The position numbers and the translations under genes are program-made. Under the pieces are notes generated by a model. That model had not been told where the DNA came from. It made no database searches and saw only the letters and a program-made list of their open reading frames with translations. A DNA stretch of 32,983 nucleotides from Paenarthrobacter sp. Z7-10 (GTDB lineage: Bacteria; Actinomycetota; Actinomycetes; Actinomycetales; Micrococcaceae): contig NZ_JADPVH010000048.1 in assembly GCF_026932795.1 (NCBI RefSeq), positions 1 through 32,983 on the forward strand, in the 5' to 3' direction. The stretch's first letter is position 1; each line of letters begins with the position of its first letter. Shown one piece after another: positions 24,778 through 32,857 of this stretch.

Positions 24778-26934
24778 CTAATACTGTCCGGTGCGGATAT
24801 TGGCAGCCACGTAGCGGAAGTAGGTGCTGCCGGGGTCCATGGCGGCGGGATTGTTCCGGCCGGAATACCAGTCGCTGACGATCTGCGCCTGCTGCTCCAG
24901 GTTAAAATCTGCGTATGGTTGGCCCGCCGGACCATAGCTGTACGGATTTCCGCCGCCTGCCTCGCAGATCTTGCTGGCCAGGGCATCGGCCAGCAGCGAG
25001 AGCTCCATCGGCGTGTGGGCGATCTGCCAAGCATGCGTCAGTTCGTGGATGAAAACTTCCCCGTAGGATTTGGAACCGTCACCGACATGATATTGGCGCG
25101 GGTCGTCAAAAGCCTCGGGACCCATGTTGACGGTAATTTTCGAGTCGAAACGGGGAAAAGTGAAGGCGCGGTTGCCTCCGCCAATGGTATCCGTCAACAC
25201 GATCCGGTCCCTGGGTGGAAGCGTTCCGGCAAAGACCTGGGCATCGGCCCAGTTGTATTCCTCCTCGCTCAGTTCCCGGGTTCGGCTGCCGGCGGAAGCG
25301 ATGCCCTCCGCGGCAAGGGCCAACAGGGTGTTGGAGGGCCCTGCCAGCCACAGCACGCCTTCAACGACGCGGGCCCCCGGGACCAGCGAGCCGGTACTGA
25401 TCAGCGAGCCCACCTCGACGCCGACGAAAATCACCAGACCAATGGCTTGGCCCAGAGGAGTGGAACCGACCAGCCAGCGGGTTACGAAGCTGACGGCCGA
25501 CTCCAGGGTGGAGCCAATGTCGGAGGAGTAATCGGTGCTGAAGTGGAAATCCCCGCCGGCGAAATCCGCGTAGTGGGCGCTGAGGATGGGTTGACCAGGA
25601 TACCTGTCATCCCAATCGTGGTTACGGGACCCCGCGGTAAAGGTTCCGCCCACGTGTCCGGAATGGGCCAATGCAATTGCGTGGCCGTTCCTGTCTCCCA
25701 GCAGGGCACTGACGCCAAAGTCGTAGCCGTCCGCGCCGCTGTCGTGTGCATGTCCACGCCAGCGGGTGGTCCCGTCGTCGAATACTGTCACTTCGCCCCA
25801 GCCGCCCAGCGCCGCCAGCCCGCCGCTCGCGATCTGGGCGCTGAAGATGCGTTGGTGTGATTTATCGAGCAGCGCCCAATTGTCATTGACGCCGGACCAA
25901 TCGACGCCTTCGTACCACCAGGAGGTATAGATTTGGGCGTCGTTTCCGGTGATGAACAAGTCCAGATTCCTGGCCGATCGTGCTGTCGCCGCCAACGGCG
26001 CGCCGGCCGGAAAGAAACCACCCAGCGAACGCCAGTTGTCATTTACCCCGGACCAGTCGGCGCCGTCATACCACCACGACGTGTAGACCCGGCCATCATT
26101 ACCCGTGATGAATAGATCCAAATTACCCGCCGACCGCGACGTCACCGCCACCGGCGCGCCAGGGGGAAAGAAACCACCCAGCGAACGCCAATTGTCATTT
26201 ACCCCGGACCAATCCGCCCCGGCATACCACCACGAGGTATAAACCCGTCCATCATTACCCGTGATGAACAGATCCAAATTGTTCGATGAACGGGCCACTC
26301 CCGCCACCGGCGCACCGGCCGGAAAGAAACCACCCAACGAACGCCAGTTGTCATTTACCCCGGACCAGTCGGCGCCGTCATACCACCACGACGTGTAGAC
26401 CCGGCCATCATTACCCGTGATGAACAGATCCAAATTACCCGCCGACCGCGACGTCACCGCCACCGGCGCGCCAGCGGGAAAGATACCACCCAGCGAACGC
26501 CAATTGTCATTCACCCCGGACCAATCCGCCCCGGCATACCACCACGAGGTATAAACCCGGCCATCATTACCCGTGATGAACAGATCCAAATTGTTCGATG
26601 AACGGGCCACTGCCGCCACCGGCGCGCCAGCCGGAAAGAAACCACCCAGCGAACGCCAATTGTCGTTGATGCCGGACCAATCGCCGCCCTCGTACCACCA
26701 CGAGGTATAAACCCGGCCATCATTACCCGTGATGAACAGATCCAGGTTTCCCGAACTCCTTGAGGTGGCAGTTATCCGTGCCCCCACCGGAAAAAATCCG
26801 CCCAGCGAGCGCCAATCGGACCATCCGGTGGCGGGATTCCACCACATGGTCCAGACGCGGCCGTCGTCGTGCACGGCGAAAAGGTCCAACTGATCCGGAT
26901 TACGGCTGATGGCTGTGACATTTCCAGCAACCAT
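24778..26934 (-). CDS. Seven-bladed lectin-like propeller fused to hydrophobic segment and HExxH metallopeptidase-like domain
   Basis: Residues 1-353 hold exactly seven repeats of 52 residues (SRSAGNLDLFITGNDGRVY, TSWWYDGADWSG, NWRSLGGFFPAG), the size and Trp pattern of PLL-type seven-bladed sugar-binding propellers. Residues of about 370-470 form a beta-rich domain (TTRWRGHAHDSGADGYDFG). Residues 480-548 are strongly hydrophobic (LGQAIGLVIFVGVEVGSLIS, VVEGVLWLAG, LLALAAEGIA). The C-terminal domain has FIHELTHAWQ (His 630, Glu 631, His 634) and FNLEQQAQIV, where Glu 680 could be the third zinc ligand. ATG 26934 has AGAGGA upstream. No signal peptide is present, so it is either cytoplasmic or leaves by a non-Sec route. 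The order resembles binding/translocation/protease toxins; that reading is inference. Confidence 0.8.
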   Translation of the reverse strand: MVAGNVTAISRNPDQLDLFAVHDDGRVWTMWWNPATGWSDWRSLGGFFPVGARITATSRSSGNLDLFITGNDGRVYTSWWYEGGDWSGINDNWRSLGGFFPAGAPVAAVARSSNNLDLFITGNDGRVYTSWWYAGADWSGVNDNWRSLGGIFPAGAPVAVTSRSAGNLDLFITGNDGRVYTSWWYDGADWSGVNDNWRSLGGFFPAGAPVAGVARSSNNLDLFITGNDGRVYTSWWYAGADWSGVNDNWRSLGGFFPPGAPVAVTSRSAGNLDLFITGNDGRVYTSWWYDGADWSGVNDNWRSLGGFFPAGAPLAATARSARNLDLFITGNDAQIYTSWWYEGVDWSGVNDNWALLDKSHQRIFSAQIASGGLAALGGWGEVTVFDDGTTRWRGHAHDSGADGYDFGVSALLGDRNGHAIALAHSGHVGGTFTAGSRNHDWDDRYPGQPILSAHYADFAGGDFHFSTDYSSDIGSTLESAVSFVTRWLVGSTPLGQAIGLVIFVGVEVGSLISTGSLVPGARVVEGVLWLAGPSNTLLALAAEGIASAGSRTRELSEEEYNWADAQVFAGTLPPRDRIVLTDTIGGGNRAFTFPRFDSKITVNMGPEAFDDPRQYHVGDGSKSYGEVFIHELTHAWQIAHTPMELSLLADALASKICEAGGGNPYSYGPAGQPYADFNLEQQAQIVSDWYSGRNNPAAMDPGSTYFRYVAANIRTGQY
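25999..26622. repeat. 312-bp tandem duplication of two propeller blades
   Basis: Blades 3+4 (26311-26622) and 5+6 (25999-26310) are nearly identical at the base level. Odd and even blades differ (ARSSNN with YAGADW versus SRSAGN with YDGADW), so the unit duplicated was a blade pair, not a single blade. Shorter near-identity extends into blade 2. Confidence 0.9.
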
Positions 26935-27037
26935 GACAGGTCCTCTGCTGGCCGGGAACTACGCGAGAATACACCGGGCGCCGACTGGAGTACTGCTGGT
27001 CGTCCGCCCGAGACGGAAAGCCGAAAGAAGCGTAACC

Positions 27038-28390
27038 CTACGCCGGTGCGCCTGAACTGTCCAGCACTGCCCAGCCCTGCGGAGGAACCACCACGCTGCC
27101 GGTGTTCCCCGCCGTAAATAGTGAGGCACGTCCGGCCATGATCTGCGGCTGCCCCGGGATCTGGGCCGTGAGCGGGCGATCGGCCAGATTCAACAGCACG
27201 GCGAGCGCGTGGGTTCCGTCGGTGAGCCGATAAACCAACTGCTCGTTGGCCACTGAAATGGGTTCCGTGCGGGCACGATGCAGCCACGGGTTCCGGCGGC
27301 GCAGGCCGATCAGGTCCTGGTGCAGGCGGAAAATCTCCAATCCCAGCGGGGAAAGGTCGTCAGGATGCTCGGGGAATTCCGGCCGAATGGCGTCATCGCC
27401 TCCAACCCTGTCCTCCTTGATGCCGCGAAACCCCTGTTCATCGCCGGCGTACACGGACGGTGTTCCCCCTGCGGTGAACAGGATAACCAGCGCGTGCGGC
27501 AGGAACCTGCTGTCGTTGAGCCGGCTGGCGATCCGGGTGACATCGTGATTCCCCACAAATGTCAATGGCGGATATGCGGACAGGAAGGTGTTGTGCCGCT
27601 CCAAGGCCGAGGCAAGCTCATAGAAGTTTCCGTCGTTGAGGGAGCTCCAGATGGCCTTCCACAGTTCGTATTGGGTGGCCGAATCGAGGGAACCCTCGTG
27701 GACTGCCGCAACGTAGTCGCCGTGGATGAACTCGCCCACGAAGTAGGCCTGCGGGAATTCCTTCCGAACTCGGCCCTGCACCGTGGACCAGAAGTGTGCC
27801 GGCACGGCATAGGCGGCATCCAGACGCCACCCGTCAGCCCCACGGGCAAGCCAATATTTCATCACCTGCCCCACGTACGCTGCCACCTCGGCGTCGTCAT
27901 GGTTGAGAGCCACCAGTTGCCGGTGCCCCTCAAAATCCTCGTAGGCCGGCTCAATGCCTGGCCGGAAGGCTCCTGCAGGCCAGGAAAGTCGGAACCAGGA
28001 GGCCGACGCCGCCGCTGGTCCGTCGTCGAGCACCTGCCGGAAAGCGGGAAAACCTCGCCCCACGTGGTTGAACACGCCGTCGAGCAGAACGCGCAGCCCA
28101 CGGGCCCGGCAGGCCGCAATCAAGGCGTCGAAGTCGTCCTCGTCGCCCAGCCGGGGATCGATGCGAAAGTAGTCCACCGTGTCGTAGCCATGAGTCTCGG
28201 AAGCAAAGATGGGACCAAAGGCAATTCCGGAAGCACCCAGCCGAACTGCGTAGTCCAGCCAGCCAATCAGCTTGCGGAGACCGTGCACCACCGGCGTCCC
28301 GGGCGGGCCGGACTCCCGAGCAGCTCCCACGAAACCGAGCGGGTAGATCTGCCACCACACCGTATGGGCTATCCATCCACTGTCCGCCAT
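27038..28390 (-). CDS. Alpha-amylase family (GH13) glycoside hydrolase
   Basis: The 450-residue protein shows the GH13 conserved regions: DGVFNHVG, GADGWRLDAAY (nucleophile Asp 191), AYFVGEFIHGDY (acid/base Glu 220) and FVGNHDVTRI (Asp 283). It begins VWWQIYPLGFVGA, as in maltogenic or glucosidase-type members, and ends in a short beta domain. There is no signal peptide, so it acts in the cytoplasm on maltodextrin-like alpha-glucans. Subfamily and product cannot be fixed from sequence. ATG 28390 has AAAGGTGG upstream; the open frame to 28708 is a GC artefact and crosses a tandem repeat. It is divergent from the aldo/keto reductase gene. malQ lies 2 kb away on the same strand. Confidence 0.92.
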   Translation of the reverse strand: MADSGWIAHTVWWQIYPLGFVGAARESGPPGTPVVHGLRKLIGWLDYAVRLGASGIAFGPIFASETHGYDTVDYFRIDPRLGDEDDFDALIAACRARGLRVLLDGVFNHVGRGFPAFRQVLDDGPAAASASWFRLSWPAGAFRPGIEPAYEDFEGHRQLVALNHDDAEVAAYVGQVMKYWLARGADGWRLDAAYAVPAHFWSTVQGRVRKEFPQAYFVGEFIHGDYVAAVHEGSLDSATQYELWKAIWSSLNDGNFYELASALERHNTFLSAYPPLTFVGNHDVTRIASRLNDSRFLPHALVILFTAGGTPSVYAGDEQGFRGIKEDRVGGDDAIRPEFPEHPDDLSPLGLEIFRLHQDLIGLRRRNPWLHRARTEPISVANEQLVYRLTDGTHALAVLLNLADRPLTAQIPGQPQIMAGRASLFTAGNTGSVVVPPQGWAVLDSSGAPA

Positions 28391-28434
28391 GCCAATCCAC
28401 CTTTCGCCAACGGCTGTCTTCGTCTTGTACTCTG

Positions 28435-28512
28435 CCACGTTCCACACCATGGACGCACAAGCACGTTCCAAACCACAGGCGCGGAAGCACCTTCCAGGCC
28501 GCAGGTGCCGAA
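28435..28512. repeat. Three 26-bp tandem repeats in a divergent promoter region
   Basis: Units at 28435, 28461 and 28487 share CACGTTCCA (CACCTTCCA in the third), then CC, GC and a final AA. They occupy the gap between the GH13 start and the aldo/keto reductase start. Regular spacing in a divergent promoter could mark a regulator-binding array, or simply slippage. Confidence 0.8.
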
Positions 28513-28617
28513 GCTCCTGCGGATCCTTCCCCAGCGCCGTTGCCCACGCGAATGTCCGAGCCCCGTCGTAGACTCTGTCCTGAGCCACACGACGTTCCAC
28601 GGAGAGGACTTGCACCA

Positions 28618-29451
28618 ATGACCGGAGCACTTGCCCCAACCCTGAAATTGCGCCGCGGCGCCAGGATTCCCCTGCTCGGGCTGGGAACCTGGCCACTTGA
28701 CGACGCACAAACTGCCGCAGCAGTTATTACCGCCGTGGACGCCGGCTACCGCTTATTCGACACGGCGGAAAACTACCGTAATGAGCGTGGCGTTGGCGAA
28801 GGCATTCGACGCTCCGGCATTGAGCGCGGCGAAGTGTTCCTCACAACCAAATTCAATAAGGAGTGGCACAGCCGCGACGGCGCCAAACGTGCCTTTGAGA
28901 AATCAGCACGCAGGCTCGGTGTGGATTACATTGATCTGCTTCTGCTGCACTGGCCCAATCCCGAGCAGGACCGCTACGTGGACGCCGTTGCGGGATTGGC
29001 GGACCTGTTCGCGGACGGCCGCCTAAGGGCGATCGGGACGTCGAACTTCAAGGCCCACCACCTGCAGCGCCTCATCGATGCTGGGCTGGTTCCCGATCTC
29101 AACCAGATCCAGCTGGATCCGAGACATGCCCGCTCCGAGGTCCGCGCCGTCCACCGACAGCACGGCATTGTCACTGAGTCCTGGAGTCCGCTGGGACAGG
29201 GCTCAGGCCTTCTGGAGTCCGGGCCGATTGCCGGGCTTGCCGCGAAATACGGACGTGCCCCGGCCCAGATCGTGCTGCGCTGGCACGTTCAGCAGGGCCT
29301 GGTGGCGATTCCGAAGTCCGCGACGCCGGAGCGGATACACCAGAACATCAGCATCTTCGACTTTGAACTCGACGACGACGACATGGCCCAACTCCGGGGT
29401 TTGGATGCCGGCGAGGACGGCGTCGCGGATTCTGACCGGTTCGGCCACTAG
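28618..29451 (+). CDS. Aldo/keto reductase
   Basis: The 277-residue protein is a compact AKR barrel. The catalytic tetrad is visible as Asp and Tyr in RLFDTAENYRNE, Lys in FLTTKFN and His in LLLLHWPNP. The cofactor-binding end has AIPKSATPERIHQNISIFDF, typical of NADPH-using members (2,5-diketo-gluconate reductase-like). The substrate is unknown. ATG 28618 has GGAGAGGA upstream. It is the first gene of a probable two-gene unit with the kinase 21 bases downstream. Confidence 0.93.
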   Translation: MTGALAPTLKLRRGARIPLLGLGTWPLDDAQTAAAVITAVDAGYRLFDTAENYRNERGVGEGIRRSGIERGEVFLTTKFNKEWHSRDGAKRAFEKSARRLGVDYIDLLLLHWPNPEQDRYVDAVAGLADLFADGRLRAIGTSNFKAHHLQRLIDAGLVPDLNQIQLDPRHARSEVRAVHRQHGIVTESWSPLGQGSGLLESGPIAGLAAKYGRAPAQIVLRWHVQQGLVAIPKSATPERIHQNISIFDFELDDDDMAQLRGLDAGEDGVADSDRFGH

Positions 29452-29472
29452 GAACCGAGAACGGGAGCCTTC

Positions 29473-30372
29473 ATGCCGGACCAGGGGAACGCGCCGATCG
29501 ACAGCGATCTCGCCCGTCGCCTGGTGGGCTCACAATTTCCGCACTGGGCCCAGCTTCCCATCAGCACTGTTGACCCAGGGGGTTGGGACAACCGCACGTT
29601 TCGGCTTGGGGCGAAGCTGAGCATCCGGTTGCCGAGCGGCCCCGGCTACGCCCAGCAGGTCCGAAAGGAACAGCACTGGCTGCCGCTGCTCGCGACGGGT
29701 CTTCCACTGCCGATTCCCACCCCGGTTGCCGAGGGCCTGCCAGCCGAGGGCTACCCCTACCCCTGGTCGATCTATCAATGGCTTGACGGGCAGGTTGCCA
29801 GCGAAACCAACGTTGCGGACCCGACTCGGTTCGCCACAGCACTGGCCGGGTTTCTGAACGTTCTCCACCAGCGCGAGCCCACCGGCGGTCCCGCTCCGGG
29901 ATCGCACAACTGCTTCCGCGGCGCATCCCCCACCGTCTACGCGGATGAGACTTTGTCGGCCTTGGAGGCGTTGGGCACGGAAGTTCCCGCGGAGCCGCTC
30001 AGACGGCTGTGGGATCACGCGGTGGGTGCGCACTGGGACGGCGATCCGGTCTGGTTCCACGGCGACGTGGCCACCGCCAACCTGCTGGTGAGCGAAGGAC
30101 AGCTGTCGGCCGTGATCGACTTCGGCTGTTCCGGAGTCGGGGATCCGGCGTGTGATCTGGTCATCGCATGGACGTTCCTGCACGGCAGCGCACGCGATGC
30201 CTTCCGCAAATCGCTGAACGAGGATGCAGCAACGTGGTCACGCGGCCGCGGCTGGGCCTTGTGGAAGGCTCTCATAAGCCTTGTCGCCGCACTTGAGAAC
30301 AATCCCAAAGCGGCCGCTGGTCCCCGGCGGGACATCCAGCGGCTGCTCCTGGACTTTTCGGGCGAAACGTAG
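29473..30372 (+). CDS. Aminoglycoside phosphotransferase-fold kinase (APH family)
   Basis: The 299-residue protein has the APH/choline kinase fold. The catalytic loop WFHGDVATANLL gives Asp 198 and Asn 203, and the metal-binding segment is VIDFGCSGVGDPACD (Asp 216). The N-lobe has STVDPGGWDNRTFRLG with IRLP as the Lys-equivalent strand, and the hinge region is YPWSIYQWLDG. Members phosphorylate hydroxyl groups of sugars or antibiotics using ATP; many have no role in resistance. ATG 29473 has GGGAG upstream, 21 bases from the reductase stop. It is convergent with malQ. Confidence 0.92.
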   Translation: MPDQGNAPIDSDLARRLVGSQFPHWAQLPISTVDPGGWDNRTFRLGAKLSIRLPSGPGYAQQVRKEQHWLPLLATGLPLPIPTPVAEGLPAEGYPYPWSIYQWLDGQVASETNVADPTRFATALAGFLNVLHQREPTGGPAPGSHNCFRGASPTVYADETLSALEALGTEVPAEPLRRLWDHAVGAHWDGDPVWFHGDVATANLLVSEGQLSAVIDFGCSGVGDPACDLVIAWTFLHGSARDAFRKSLNEDAATWSRGRGWALWKALISLVAALENNPKAAAGPRRDIQRLLLDFSGET

Positions 30373-30388
30373 CAGGGCCGGCTGGCCA

Positions 30389-30448
30389 TAGTCGAACCGG
30401 CCGGAGTCGAACCGCCCGTCAGCGAACCGGCCGCTGGCGAACCGGCCG
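30389..30448. repeat. 15-bp intergenic tandem repeat, four copies
   Basis: Units at 30389, 30404, 30419 and 30434 share the core CGAACCGGCCG (one copy CGAACCGCCCG). They lie between the convergent kinase and malQ genes. Confidence 0.85.
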
Positions 30449-30475
30449 CTGACCGCGGAGGACGGCGGCAGCGGC

Positions 30476-32827
30476 TCAGCTCGCTATGCCACCGGCCACC
30501 ACCTCGGCCAGTGCGGCCAGCCGGGCGTTCGCGGGCAGATCGTCCACCAGCACGACGCGCCCATCCGGGCCTGCCAGCGGAATGCGCCAGTTGAGGTACT
30601 CGTCCTGGGTGCCGGGTTGGTTCTGGATACGGTGCTCGCCGACCGCATCGACCAGGGCTAGACCCACGAGGACCGACGGAGTTTGGGCGACGAAGGCGTA
30701 CAGCGCCTCTACCGTCCGCTGCACGGTGCCCGTCCCCTTCCCGGTGTCCGTCCGCTGCACAGTGTCGGTCCGCTGGCCGACAACGGCAGCCTCGCCGCCG
30801 TCGTCGTCGACCGGCCCACCGTGCCCAGCTTCAGGCAGCAGCCCCCGCTCACGCAGCAGAGCCAGAACCCGCTCCTGGGCCGCAAAGTCTTCCGCCCGCT
30901 CCTGCGCCACCGGCCGCTCCAGCAGCCCCAGCGACTCGCGCAGATCGAGGTGCTCTCCCGCCAAGTACCCTGCGGTTGGCGGGAGATCGTGCGTATTGAC
31001 GCTTGTCAGGCATTGCCTGCGATACTCCTCGGGAGCCAGCGGCCGGCCGTCCTGATGTTCGAACCACAGAATGGAGGTGCCAAGAATGCCGCGCTCGGCC
31101 AGATACTCCCGCACCCACGGCTCGAAAGTGCCCAAATCCTCGCCGATGACAACGGCGTTGGCCCGCTGTGCTTCCAACGCCAAAATGCCAATCAGGGCTT
31201 CATGGTCGTAGTTGACGTAGGTCCCCTCCTGCGGACCGCCGCCTTCGGGGATCCACCACAACCGGAACAGCCCCAGCACGTGATCGACCCGGATGCCGCC
31301 CGCATGGCGCAGAATGTTCCGGAGCATATTCCGGTACGGAGCGTAACCAGCGGCGGCGAGCCGGTCCGGATGCCAGGGCGGCTGCATCCAGTTCTGGCCC
31401 TGCTGGTTGAACATATCCGGCGGCGCGCCAACACTGATGCCCGGTGCCAGCACGTCCTGCAGCAGCCACGCGTCCGCGCCCGAACTTTGCACACCGACGG
31501 CCAGGTCATGCACCACCCCAATGCGCATACCGGAACTCGTGGCGGCATCCTGGGCGGCTGCAAGCTGTTGGTCGCAGAGCCACTGCAGCCAACAATGGAA
31601 GTCGATCCGATCCGCCAGTAGCCCGCGCTGCTGGCGGACATACTCGGTATCGGGATGGGCGGCCTCCGCTTTCCACTCCGGAGCCCCAGCCGGCAGCTTT
31701 TCCGCCAACGCGCACCACAGGGCAAATTCCTCCAGTGACCGCCCCTGGGCAGTACGGAACGCCGCGTAGTTCTGGTTCCGGCCGGGGCTTCGACGGACGG
31801 CATAAATAAGGGCGAGGGCCTGAAGCTTGGCCGCATAAGCGCTGTCGCGGTCCAATCGGTCCGGCTCCAGATTCGCGGCATGCATCCGCTCCGCCAGCTC
31901 CTGGACCAGCGCACGCGGCCCGGCATCCAGATAGCCGTACTCAGCAATATCCTCGACCCGGAGATAGAGCGGATGGAAAAACCGCCGGCTGCTGGGCAGG
32001 TAGGGAGATGGTTCCACCGGCGGTATCGGCTGGGCGGCATGGAGCGGATTGACCAGCGTGAAATCCGCGCCGTATTGCGCACCAGAGACAGACGCGAGAT
32101 CGGCGAGATCCGCGAAGTCGCCAATGCCCCAGGAGCGTGCGGAACGAACACTGTACAGCTGGGCCATCAGGCCCCAGCCGCGCTCGCCCTCCGGCAGTGC
32201 TGCGACCGCCAGCCGCCGCGGCGTCACCACCACGGAGCAGTGCGCGTAGCTGCCCTCGCTTTCGGCATGCAGCTGATGCCAGCCCAGCGGCAAATCGGTT
32301 GGCAGCGCAAAGGTGGCACATCCGGTGCGGACACCGTCCACGTCCTGCGGCTCCACCCAAATTTCCTGCTGCTCGGCCTCGTGCCGGCTGCCATCTTCAG
32401 CGGTGATCCACATCTGTACCGGGTCGCCATGCCGAACGTGCACGGGCACCGACCGGCGCTGGCCTTGGCGCAGGACGACGACGGCCGGGAGCATCCGCCG
32501 CCATGGCTCCAGTTCCGCGTCCCGCAACGCCCTGTGGAGGTCCGCGCCGATCTGCGCCTCAACGCCCAAGGCCGTGAGGACCCGGCGCAGGGTGGCTGTG
32601 GAGACCTGCCGTTCGCCGCCGTCCCAACCATGGAAGGCTGTGGCCACTCCGTGGGTATCGGCCAGCCGCCTCAGCAGCACCACGTCGCCACTGTCCCTGC
32701 TGGCCTCACTGTCAATCTCACTCCCGCCGCGACTGTCGTTGTCGCCGCCGCTGCCCCCGTCGGCCTCAATCCCACTGTCGCCGCCATCGGAGGTGGGACC
32801 GCCGTCGTGCCTGTGCGAGTAGACCAT
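30476..32827 (-). CDS. malQ: 4-alpha-glucanotransferase (amylomaltase)
   Basis: The 783-residue protein has the GH77 core: GIRVDHVLGLFRLWW (nucleophile Asp), VVIGEDLGTFEPWV (acid/base Glu) and NTHDLPPTAGYL (third Asp). It also has the usual actinobacterial N-terminal region. It transfers alpha-1,4-glucan segments between maltodextrins in the cytoplasm, a partner to GH13 glucosidases and to glycogen metabolism. The first 48 residues are Gly/Asp/Ser-rich and disordered, and near the C-terminus an insert (QRTDTVQRTDTGKGTGTVQ) sits in an otherwise ordinary tail, both products of short repeats. The start is ATG 32827; a weak upstream context leaves the exact start unsure. Confidence 0.95.
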   Translation of the reverse strand: MVYSHRHDGGPTSDGGDSGIEADGGSGGDNDSRGGSEIDSEASRDSGDVVLLRRLADTHGVATAFHGWDGGERQVSTATLRRVLTALGVEAQIGADLHRALRDAELEPWRRMLPAVVVLRQGQRRSVPVHVRHGDPVQMWITAEDGSRHEAEQQEIWVEPQDVDGVRTGCATFALPTDLPLGWHQLHAESEGSYAHCSVVVTPRRLAVAALPEGERGWGLMAQLYSVRSARSWGIGDFADLADLASVSGAQYGADFTLVNPLHAAQPIPPVEPSPYLPSSRRFFHPLYLRVEDIAEYGYLDAGPRALVQELAERMHAANLEPDRLDRDSAYAAKLQALALIYAVRRSPGRNQNYAAFRTAQGRSLEEFALWCALAEKLPAGAPEWKAEAAHPDTEYVRQQRGLLADRIDFHCWLQWLCDQQLAAAQDAATSSGMRIGVVHDLAVGVQSSGADAWLLQDVLAPGISVGAPPDMFNQQGQNWMQPPWHPDRLAAAGYAPYRNMLRNILRHAGGIRVDHVLGLFRLWWIPEGGGPQEGTYVNYDHEALIGILALEAQRANAVVIGEDLGTFEPWVREYLAERGILGTSILWFEHQDGRPLAPEEYRRQCLTSVNTHDLPPTAGYLAGEHLDLRESLGLLERPVAQERAEDFAAQERVLALLRERGLLPEAGHGGPVDDDGGEAAVVGQRTDTVQRTDTGKGTGTVQRTVEALYAFVAQTPSVLVGLALVDAVGEHRIQNQPGTQDEYLNWRIPLAGPDGRVVLVDDLPANARLAALAEVVAGGIAS

Positions 32828-32857
32828 GGCCCTACTCTAGATGAATAATTCCAAGGG

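Noticed and set aside
25875-26778. Regular repeats that might suggest a CRISPR array
   Set aside because: Units are 156 bp, contiguous and in frame, encoding propeller blades; there are no spacers or cas genes.
27278-28621. 447-codon plus-strand frame opposite GH13
   Set aside because: Antisense to intact GH13 catalytic motifs; no start signal.
31880-32848. 322-codon plus-strand frame opposite malQ
   Set aside because: Antisense shadow of the malQ N-terminal half.
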